Origin: Candidatus Delongbacteria bacterium
Lineage (GTDB): Bacteria > UBA4055
Length of the DNA: 6,830 nucleotides
Assembly: GCA_013139625.1 (NCBI GenBank)
Contig: WTAK01000240.1
Location: 1 to 6,830, forward strand
Reading direction: 5' to 3'
Part shown: piece after piece, positions 1 to 6,002 of the stretch
Position numbering within the stretch: position 1 is the stretch's first letter
Layout of the letters: each line of letters begins with the position of its first letter
Notes under the pieces: generated by a model
Database searches by the model: none
Told to the model about the DNA's origin: nothing
What the model saw: only the letters and a program-made list of their open reading frames with translations
Made by a program: the position numbers and the translations under genes

Positions 1-720
1 TTATATTTTTTTGAGCATCATAAAGATTCGATAGATGTTTTTTTAGATGCAGGAGATATTTTTTCCTACCGAAAAGATCCAAATTTAAATCAAATTATTC
101 ACAAGATATTACCAAAATTTCAATATACTGCTATTTCACCAGGTGAATTAGACTTGGAAATGATTAATAGGATTGATGATATTTTAGTTTCCCAAAATAT
201 TTATGGTGTTAAGAAAGAAATGTTTCTTGAAATAGATGATATAAGTATTTGTATAACAGGTGCTATTGATCCTGAATTTGTAAGATATGATAAAAATGAT
301 TTAATAGATAAAAATACTAATATTAAAGATATTAATTCTTATACGAATTCTTTAAAATCGAAATGTGACATACTAATCTTTTTATCCCATCTAGAATTAG
401 AAAAAGAAAGAAAGATGTTTATAGAAAATACCAATATAGACATAATGGTTTCAGGGCATAGTGGAATAAGAATATATGAGAGCTTTGGAAATAGGATATA
501 TGTTTCTTCTGGTAGAAATTCAGAATATGTAGGAAAGCTTAATATTAGTATGAACAAGAATGATAAAGGAATGTATAAAATAAGTGGTCATCAGAATAGA
601 TTTTATTCAATGCACATAGATTCTATTCCTGTAGATATTAAAGCTAAGAATATTGTTGATAGTATGAAAAGAGATTTTAATATGGAAATTAATATAAACA
701 AGAGTAATGATTATGAATAA
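1..720 (+). CDS. UshA-like metallophosphatase (calcineurin-like) domain protein, 5' end missing
   Basis: The frame is open from base 1, so the gene begins upstream and 239 codons are visible; a TTG at 154 could be taken for a start, but it would cut through the domain. Numbering codons from base 1, the DAGD at 16-19 matches metallophosphatase motif II (GDxx), and the hydrophobic strand plus SHLE at 129-132 matches the conserved histidine of the UshA/5'-nucleotidase family. SGHSG at 151-155 sits where GHxH is expected, followed by a typical strand (IYVSSGRNSEYVGKL) closing the domain. The GNHE position reads SPGELDL (46-52), so Asn and His are lost, and the last His of GHxH is Gly. The protein stops soon after the catalytic domain, so it has no C-terminal 5'-nucleotidase substrate domain. 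UshA-type enzymes hydrolyse nucleotides in the periplasm; here activity is doubtful, and the family is supported better than the function. It overlaps the next gene. Confidence 0.7.
   Translation, partial: LYFFEHHKDSIDVFLDAGDIFSYRKDPNLNQIIHKILPKFQYTAISPGELDLEMINRIDDILVSQNIYGVKKEMFLEIDDISICITGAIDPEFVRYDKNDLIDKNTNIKDINSYTNSLKSKCDILIFLSHLELEKERKMFIENTNIDIMVSGHSGIRIYESFGNRIYVSSGRNSEYVGKLNISMNKNDKGMYKISGHQNRFYSMHIDSIPVDIKAKNIVDSMKRDFNMEININKSNDYE
700..704 (+). promoter_or_regulatory. Shine-Dalgarno-like AAGAG inside the upstream gene
   Basis: AAGAG lies 8 bases before the ATG at 713 but only 2 bases before the ATG at 707. This spacing favours 713 as the start of the exported-protein gene. The site is inside the end of the metallophosphatase gene, consistent with coupled translation. 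Confidence 0.4.
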
Positions 721-1504
721 GAATAAATCAATAATATTTATATTAATTATGAGTTTGTTGCTTTTTAGTAAAATATTTACAAATATCGAAGGTGACGGGA
801 CAGGGACCAGCAAAAATGAAGCTTTGATGAATGCTAAAAGAAATGCTTTGGAAAGAAGTGTTGGAATGATGCTGTCATCAAAGAGTCTTGCCAAAAATAA
901 TATGTTAATAAATGATAGGATACTTACAAAATCAGAAGGATTTATTAAAAAGTATGAGTTAATACAAGAATCTGTAGAAGATGGAATTTATCAGATTAAG
1001 ATCAAAGCCGATATTACTAATTTGATAGATGACATACTAAAGGATGAATTTGCGATAAAATTTCTTATTGGTGAAATGGGATTTCCGAAATTTGGTGTGA
1101 TAATAAATAGTAAAGATGGTAGCAGAGATAAATTTGCAGAAAATATAGTAATTGATAATTTTATGAAATCATATTTTAATGTTTGCAAAATTCCTGAAGA
1201 TGGAATTGACTCAGTAAGAAGTAAAACTGATTTTATAATTCAAGGATCTGTGGATTATTCAACCAGTGAAATAAAGGCTTATAATATTGAAAATATGTAT
1301 TCAGTACATACCAAAATAGAGTGTCAGATCATATCACTCTCAGACGATAAAATAATTTCATCAGATACTTTTACTACTAAGAAAGCACATTTTGATCCTC
1401 AAGAAGCAAAAAGACAGTCGATATCTTTATGCTCAGATAAAATATCTAAATTTCTAATAGAGGATTCGATTGAGAAATGGAATCTATATTTTAATGAAGA
1501 ATAA
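713..1504 (+). CDS. Exported protein of unknown function, FlgT-N/LPP20-like
   Basis: 263 residues from ATG 713; an in-frame ATG at 707 would add two residues, but its ribosome-site spacing is poor. The N-terminus is a Sec signal: lysines at 3 and 5, a hydrophobic run about 7-18, then SKIFTN. No cysteine follows, so it is not an obvious lipoprotein. Next comes EGDGTGTSKNEAL then alternating Ala/Lys helices (AKRNALERSVG), ending in an isoleucine-rich strand (YQIKIKADI). This layout resembles the N-terminal domain of FlgT-like and LPP20-type envelope proteins. A second part opens with a PKFGVII strand, recalling the PRVxVxI strand of LpoB/CsgG/FlgT-middle-like folds, and ends in a helix with QEAKRQS. 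The likely location is the periplasm or outer membrane. No catalytic motif is visible, and family membership is inference from pattern. It overlaps the metallophosphatase gene by 8 bases and is probably co-translated with it. Confidence 0.72.
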   Translation: MNKNKSIIFILIMSLLLFSKIFTNIEGDGTGTSKNEALMNAKRNALERSVGMMLSSKSLAKNNMLINDRILTKSEGFIKKYELIQESVEDGIYQIKIKADITNLIDDILKDEFAIKFLIGEMGFPKFGVIINSKDGSRDKFAENIVIDNFMKSYFNVCKIPEDGIDSVRSKTDFIIQGSVDYSTSEIKAYNIENMYSVHTKIECQIISLSDDKIISSDTFTTKKAHFDPQEAKRQSISLCSDKISKFLIEDSIEKWNLYFNEE

Positions 1505-1531
1505 GTTTTAAAGACCCATATTTAAATCCAA

Positions 1532-1570
1532 AAAATAACTAAAAATACAATAAAAATTGTTTGTTATTTT
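1532..1570. repeat. Two-tier AT-rich inverted repeat in the intergenic gap
   Basis: The outer arms AAAATAAC (1532-1539) and GTTATTTT (1563-1570) are perfect complements. Inside them ACAAT (1547-1551) and ATTGT (1556-1560) pair around AAAA. With almost no G-C pairs an RNA stem would be weak, so a strong rho-independent terminator is unlikely. A protein-binding site or chance pairing in AT-rich DNA are the alternatives. The structure lies 28 bases after the exported-protein stop and overlaps the candidate -35 region of gcvPB. Confidence 0.3.
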
Positions 1571-1587
1571 GATATAAATTTTATATT
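1557..1587 (+). promoter_or_regulatory. Candidate gcvPB-dinG promoter
   Basis: TTGTTT (1557-1562) or the overlapping TTGTTA (1561-1566) could serve as a -35 element, with TATATT (1582-1587) as the -10. The spacers would be 19 or 15 bases, neither ideal; TTGTTA with TATTTT (1584-1589) gives 17. The start would fall in the late 1590s, leaving a leader of about 30 bases. The region is so AT-rich that hexamer matches are cheap, so a promoter here rests mainly on the 121-base gap and the change of function between genes. Confidence 0.25.
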
Positions 1588-1592
1588 TTCCT

Positions 1593-1603
1593 TTGATAAT
1601 AAT
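1593..1603 (+). promoter_or_regulatory. Shared motif TTGATAATAAT, copy 1 (before gcvPB)
   Basis: The same 11 bases occur at 5974-5984 before mraY. This copy ends 22 bases before the gcvPB ATG and is preceded by TATATT 5 bases upstream. It may be part of a promoter (GATAAT resembles a -10 box), a leader element, or coincidence. Confidence 0.3.
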
Positions 1604-1613
1604 ATGAACTATC

Positions 1614-1617
1614 GGAG
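1614..1617 (+). promoter_or_regulatory. Shine-Dalgarno GGAG of gcvPB
   Basis: GGAG lies 8 bases before the ATG at 1626, the usual spacing. It is the strongest ribosome binding site in the window and fixes the gcvPB start. Confidence 0.75.
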
Positions 1618-1625
1618 CGTATCTA

Positions 1626-3068
1626 ATGGATGATAAATTAATTTTCGAAAAGTCAAAAAAAGGAAGAAAAGCATATACTTTACCAAAATGGAATGGTGAA
1701 AAGAATTTTAATATCGCTGATAAATATTTTAGGTCAGGAAAGATAGGTCTTCCCGAAGAAAGTGAGCAAGAGGTTATAAGACATTATGTAAACCTTTCTA
1801 CAAAAAATCACCATGTAGATAAAGGTTTTTATCCACTTGGAAGTTGTACGATGAAATACAATCCTAAGATAAATGAGAAATTGGCTTCTCTAGAAGGTTT
1901 TACTGAGATCCATCCGTATCAAGATGAAGGTTCTATTCAGGGTGTATTGGAATTGTACCATGAACTTGATTCTATGCTGTCAGAAGTGTCCGGTATGAGC
2001 AAGGTATCGTTGCAACCAGTAGCAGGGGCCCATGGAGAGTGGACAGCGCTTAAAGTAATAAGGGCATATCATGAAACTAAAGGCAACGTAAGAAAGAAGG
2101 TTATAATACCTGATACCGCTCATGGTACCAATCCTGCATCTATTATCATGGCAGGTTATGAAGTTGTACAACTTCATTCAAATGCAGAGGGTTTAGTTGA
2201 TGTAGATGAACTAAGAGAAGCTTTTGATGAAGATACAGCAGCTTTTATGATCACTAATCCCAATACACTTGGATTATTTGAAAAGAATATTAAAGAAATT
2301 GCAGAAATAGTTCATTCGAAAGGTGGATTGTTATATATGGATGGTGCAAATTTCAATGCGCTTTTAGGTATCGTTAAACCTGCTGATATGGGTTTTGATA
2401 TTATGCACTTTAATTTACATAAAACTTTTTCTACCCCTCATGGTGGAGGAGGTCCGGGAGCAGGTCCTATTGGAGTAGTTGAAGAGTTAATACCATTTTT
2501 GCCCGTTCCGGATGTTATAAAAGAAGATAATAAATATAAACTAAATTATAATGTACCTCAAACAATCGGTAAGGTGCATTCGTTTTATGGTAATTATCTT
2601 ATTTTGGTCAGAGCATATATTTATATGAAAGTATTGGGTAGTGATGGACTTCATAGAGTTTCTGAGAATGCTATAATCAATGCAAATTATGTCAAGAAAA
2701 TGTTAGAAGGTCACTATGATCTTCCATATAAGCAGCATTGTATGCATGAAGTTGTTTTCAGCGGAGAAAATTTATTGCAATATGGTATTAAAACTCTAGA
2801 CGTAGCTAAGAGATTATTAGATTTTAATATGCATGCTCCAACAATTTATTTCCCACTATTAGTTCATGAAGCGATAATGATCGAGCCAACTGAAACCGAA
2901 GGTAAGGAAGTTCTTGATAACTTTATTGCTGTGATGAAGCAAATAGCTCAAGAGGCTCAGGAAGATCCTGAAAAATTGAAGATGGCACCAGAGACAACGC
3001 CTGTTAGGAGATTAAATGAATCTTTGGCTGCAAAAAATCTTAATTTAAAGTACGAAGAAAAAGATTAA
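1626..3068 (+). CDS. gcvPB: Glycine dehydrogenase (decarboxylating) subunit 2, P-protein beta
   Basis: 480 residues, the normal length for the two-subunit P-protein form. With subunit 1 (GcvPA) it decarboxylates glycine using pyridoxal phosphate and passes the aminomethyl group to the lipoyl arm of GcvH; GcvT and the L-protein complete the cytoplasmic glycine cleavage system, which also runs reductively in some anaerobes. Visible family signatures are GSCTMKYNPK (72-81), HGTNPAS (166-172), DGANFNALLG (239-248) and the PLP-lysine segment FNLHKTFSTPHGGGGPGAG, with the Schiff-base lysine at K266. The C-terminal part keeps the APTIYFP and EPTETE stretches. The start is fixed by GGAG at 1614-1617. 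Nothing is missing. No gcvPA, gcvH or gcvT lies in the window, although the upstream 121-base gap and downstream dinG are fully visible, so subunit 1 must be encoded elsewhere. dinG follows after 6 bases. Confidence 0.96.
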   Translation: MDDKLIFEKSKKGRKAYTLPKWNGEKNFNIADKYFRSGKIGLPEESEQEVIRHYVNLSTKNHHVDKGFYPLGSCTMKYNPKINEKLASLEGFTEIHPYQDEGSIQGVLELYHELDSMLSEVSGMSKVSLQPVAGAHGEWTALKVIRAYHETKGNVRKKVIIPDTAHGTNPASIIMAGYEVVQLHSNAEGLVDVDELREAFDEDTAAFMITNPNTLGLFEKNIKEIAEIVHSKGGLLYMDGANFNALLGIVKPADMGFDIMHFNLHKTFSTPHGGGGPGAGPIGVVEELIPFLPVPDVIKEDNKYKLNYNVPQTIGKVHSFYGNYLILVRAYIYMKVLGSDGLHRVSENAIINANYVKKMLEGHYDLPYKQHCMHEVVFSGENLLQYGIKTLDVAKRLLDFNMHAPTIYFPLLVHEAIMIEPTETEGKEVLDNFIAVMKQIAQEAQEDPEKLKMAPETTPVRRLNESLAAKNLNLKYEEKD

Positions 3069-3074
3069 TAACTA

Positions 3075-5924
3075 TTGAAAGATATTTATAAAGATTTAAA
3101 ATTGAAGAACTATGTTGTATTTGATCTTGAGACAACAGGAACTGATTATTTTGTAGATAAAATAATTGAAATCGCCGGTATTAAATATGAAAATGGTGAA
3201 GCAAAGGAAACTTTTAATAGTTTAGTGAATCCTGAGCAAATGATCAGTGAGCAAATAATCAATTTGACCGGTATCAAAAACTCTGACCTTAATGGACAAC
3301 CTGATATTGATGATGTTTTACCTAAATTTCTTGATTTTATAGATGACCTGCCTTTAGTTGCACATAATATTGATTTCGATCTAAGTTTTATAAAATATCA
3401 AATTCAAGCAATAGGTGCTCCCGATCTAATTACCAAGGAATTTCATGATACTTTACTTTTAAGTCAGGTACTATTCCCGGTTGGGCCTCCTAATCATAAA
3501 TTGTCAACTTTAGCTGACTATCTAAAAATAAACGCAGATGGTTTTCACAGGGCATTAAACGATTGTGTTGCAACGGGAGAACTCTTTAATAATATAATCG
3601 AAAGAGCCTTAACATTAGCAGAAGGAACAGTCAAGAAAATTGCAAGTGTTGCAGGTAGATCAAAATACGTTAAATATTTCTTTGTTAATCTAGCCAATTA
3701 TTATATAAAATCTTCCTTCGATAGAAAGATAATAAAGAATGAGAAGAAGTTATTTTCAGGATCAAATATTCTTGAACAAGTAAATCAATTAGATCATGAA
3801 GAGATACTAAAATTACATGAAAATGATATTTCCGAAAAAGTTTTCTCAGATGGAGGATTATTAAGTAAAATAATACCAAAGTACGAATATAGGGAAGAGC
3901 AATACTTACTTTCGAAAAAATGTGATGAAATATATAGGGATGAAAAATTTCTTATTTCAGAAGCAGGTACAGGAGTTGGAAAATCGTTCGCTTATTTAGT
4001 GCCATCTATAGTTTATTCACTTCTCAATGAAACGAAAGTTATAATATCAACGAACACAAAAAATCTTCAAGAACAAATATTCTATAAAGATCTTCCGATT
4101 TTGCATGAAATGTTTAATGAATCATTCAAAGCAGTTCTGCTAAAAGGAAGAAATAATTATTTATGCTTAAAAAGATATGAAAGTATCTGCCAAAGACCAA
4201 CTGACAATCTTTCTGAGATAGAGATCAATCAATTCTTACCATTGGTTTATTGGGCAGAAACAACCAGTGCGGGGGATATTGAGGAAAATAGTGGTTTTAA
4301 AATGGGTTTTGCAAGGAGTGCTTGGAGTAAAACGGTCTCCGATAAGGGCTATTGTTCCGGTAAAAAATGCAAGTTCTATAAACGCTGTTTTTTACAAAAT
4401 GCTAGAAAAAATTCGTATAATTCTAATTTAGTTATAGTTAATCATTCTCTCTTATTTTCTGACCTTGCTTCAGATAATGCTGTTTTAGGAAATTACGAAC
4501 ACTTAGTCATTGACGAAGCTCATAATATAGAAGCAGCGGCAACAAAATATCTGGGAGTAGAATATAATCTTTATCAATTGAAAGGATTGATGTATAAGAT
4601 ATATACGCCGAGACAAAAGAATAATTTCTGCAAAAAACTTGAAAATAATATTGGAAAATTTGAGAGTAATACAGACAGTATTGCAGATCTAACGGATAAA
4701 CTTAAAGAAAAAGCTCTAAACTTTTATGATAAAGGAATGGAATTATTTGACGATGCTGCAGACGAATTGAATAAAAAATTAGGTGACACATATAGATTCA
4801 AAGGGTTGGTAAAAAATAGATACAAAGATATTTCGGAGATATTTAGCTCTAAAGCAGATTTGAAGATGTTTAAAAAATTGAATGAAGAAGTTATCGGATT
4901 AATTAGAAGAATTAATGTTATATTAAAAGTTGAAAATGATCAAAATAATAATATTGAAGAATTATTTCTTGAAAGCGAGTCTATTTTGGAGCAAGCTAAG
5001 ATATTGTATGATTCATTTATATTTCTGATCCAATCACAGAGAGAAAACGATGTATTCTGGTATGAATTATCAAAAAAAGATTCAAATACTTTTTTATCTC
5101 TTTATAGTGCTCCTTTGAATGTATCAAAAATTCTCCAAAGTTATTTGTATGATACTCAAAAGAGTATTATTTTTACAAGTGCCACTCTTACAATAGAAAA
5201 TAGATTTAAATATATGAAGAGAAAATTAGGTTTGGATCTAATTGAAGATAAGTTGGAATCTCTAATGCTTGGTTCGCCTTTTGATCTGGATGATCAACTA
5301 AAAATAGTGATACCGTCATATTTTGCTCCTCCTAGAAATAGTATGATTTTTGAGAATGATATTACAGAACTTATGAGCCATTTAGCTTCAGAGAATAACG
5401 ATGGGACACTGGCATTATTTACAAGTTATAAGCAGATGAGAGAAATTGCCGGTAGGATAAGAGAAATTTTTCAGCAAAAGAAAAGGCTTTTTACTATGCA
5501 AGGAACTGATGGTAACAGATCTGAGTTAATAAAACAATTCAAGCAGGTTACAAATTCATTCCTATTCGGTACGGATAGTTTCTGGGAAGGGATAGATGTT
5601 CCCGGAGATGCTCTGCATACCTTGATAATAATTAAACTACCATTTGCAGTGCCAAGTGAGCCGGTCATTCAAGCCAGGATAGAAGAAATTGAAAAGAAAG
5701 GGAATGATGCATTCATGTATTATTCTGTTCCGGAGGCTATATTAAAGCTGAGACAGGGCGTTGGAAGATTGATAAGGCATAAATCTGACTATGGAATTGT
5801 TTATATTCTTGATAGTAGAATAAGTAACACCAGATGGGGAAGAGCTTTCTTGAATTCATTGCCGGTAGAAGCTATTAAAGCAGAGTCATTTAGTAGATTA
5901 AAAAGTATTTCAAAAAAATATTAA
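3075..5924 (+). CDS. dinG: DinG-family ATP-dependent helicase with N-terminal DEDDh 3'-5' exonuclease domain
   Basis: 949 residues. The start is TTG 3075: an in-frame TAA at 3069-3071 excludes anything longer, and the next candidate (TTG 3102) would run close to the first exonuclease strand. Residues about 13-175 form a DEDDh exonuclease: FDLETTG (D17, E19), HNIDFD (D102) and HRALNDC (H158, D163), all catalytic residues present. The helicase has Walker A AGTGVGKS (K303), DEAH (480-483), motif III TSATL (701-705), motif V GTDSFWEGIDVPG (832-844) and motif VI RQGVGRLIR (893-901). C364, C427, C432 and C438, spaced C-x4-C-x5-C at the end, match the Fe-S cluster ligands of the XPD/DinG superfamily, which unwinds DNA 5' to 3'. 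This architecture occurs in Firmicutes DinG, where S. aureus DinG is known as an exonuclease with an inactive helicase; here both domains look intact. Its role is presumably DNA repair or R-loop and flap processing. It is probably co-transcribed with gcvPB; the ribosome site is weak. Confidence 0.95.
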   Translation: MKDIYKDLKLKNYVVFDLETTGTDYFVDKIIEIAGIKYENGEAKETFNSLVNPEQMISEQIINLTGIKNSDLNGQPDIDDVLPKFLDFIDDLPLVAHNIDFDLSFIKYQIQAIGAPDLITKEFHDTLLLSQVLFPVGPPNHKLSTLADYLKINADGFHRALNDCVATGELFNNIIERALTLAEGTVKKIASVAGRSKYVKYFFVNLANYYIKSSFDRKIIKNEKKLFSGSNILEQVNQLDHEEILKLHENDISEKVFSDGGLLSKIIPKYEYREEQYLLSKKCDEIYRDEKFLISEAGTGVGKSFAYLVPSIVYSLLNETKVIISTNTKNLQEQIFYKDLPILHEMFNESFKAVLLKGRNNYLCLKRYESICQRPTDNLSEIEINQFLPLVYWAETTSAGDIEENSGFKMGFARSAWSKTVSDKGYCSGKKCKFYKRCFLQNARKNSYNSNLVIVNHSLLFSDLASDNAVLGNYEHLVIDEAHNIEAAATKYLGVEYNLYQLKGLMYKIYTPRQKNNFCKKLENNIGKFESNTDSIADLTDKLKEKALNFYDKGMELFDDAADELNKKLGDTYRFKGLVKNRYKDISEIFSSKADLKMFKKLNEEVIGLIRRINVILKVENDQNNNIEELFLESESILEQAKILYDSFIFLIQSQRENDVFWYELSKKDSNTFLSLYSAPLNVSKILQSYLYDTQKSIIFTSATLTIENRFKYMKRKLGLDLIEDKLESLMLGSPFDLDDQLKIVIPSYFAPPRNSMIFENDITELMSHLASENNDGTLALFTSYKQMREIAGRIREIFQQKKRLFTMQGTDGNRSELIKQFKQVTNSFLFGTDSFWEGIDVPGDALHTLIIIKLPFAVPSEPVIQARIEEIEKKGNDAFMYYSVPEAILKLRQGVGRLIRHKSDYGIVYILDSRISNTRWGRAFLNSLPVEAIKAESFSRLKSISKKY

Positions 5925-5940
5925 TATATTTTCATTTTCC

Positions 5941-5970
5941 TTGCAGAGAAGAGTATCTTTACAATATATT
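5941..5970 (+). promoter_or_regulatory. Candidate mraY promoter
   Basis: TTGCAG (5941-5946) and TATATT (5965-5970) are separated by 18 bases, an acceptable sigma-70-like arrangement, and sit 32 bases before the mraY ATG. It lies in the 78-base gap after dinG, which is long enough for a promoter, but readthrough from dinG is equally possible. Confidence 0.3.
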
Positions 5971-5973
5971 CTA

Positions 5974-5984
5974 TTGATAATAAT
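5974..5984 (+). promoter_or_regulatory. Shared motif TTGATAATAAT, copy 2 (before mraY)
   Basis: Identical to 1593-1603 before gcvPB. This copy ends 18 bases before the mraY ATG and follows a TATATT by 3 bases, giving nearly the same layout as copy 1. Confidence 0.3.
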
Positions 5985-5993
5985 TAATAAATC

Positions 5994-5996
5994 AGG
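5994..5996 (+). promoter_or_regulatory. Short Shine-Dalgarno AGG of mraY
   Basis: AGG within CAGGTTAAGT lies 6 bases before the ATG at 6003. It is short but well placed, and supports 6003 as the start. Confidence 0.45.
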
Positions 5997-6002
5997 TTAA
6001 GT

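Noticed and set aside
339..557. Reverse-strand open frame of 72 codons
   Set aside because: It lies entirely opposite the metallophosphatase gene, whose motifs are clear, and shows no ribosome site or recognisable domain.
154..720. Metallophosphatase gene starting at TTG 154
   Set aside because: The frame is open to base 1 and encodes the DAGD motif upstream of 154, so the gene is truncated by the window edge and does not start there.
607..894. Reverse-strand open frame of 95 codons, hydrophobic
   Set aside because: It is antisense to two well-supported overlapping genes; its hydrophobicity comes from reading AT-rich codons backwards.
1505..1625. Small RNA, riboswitch (for example a glycine riboswitch) or tRNA in the gap before gcvPB
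   Set aside because: The gap is 121 bases and extremely AT-rich; I see no GC-paired stems, no tandem aptamer-like structure and no tRNA arms.
5915..5932. Perfect 7-base inverted repeat AAAATAT-TAAT-ATATTTT over the dinG stop codon, as a terminator
   Set aside because: The stem is all A-T and no T-tract follows it, so it would not form a convincing rho-independent terminator; such palindromes arise easily in this composition.
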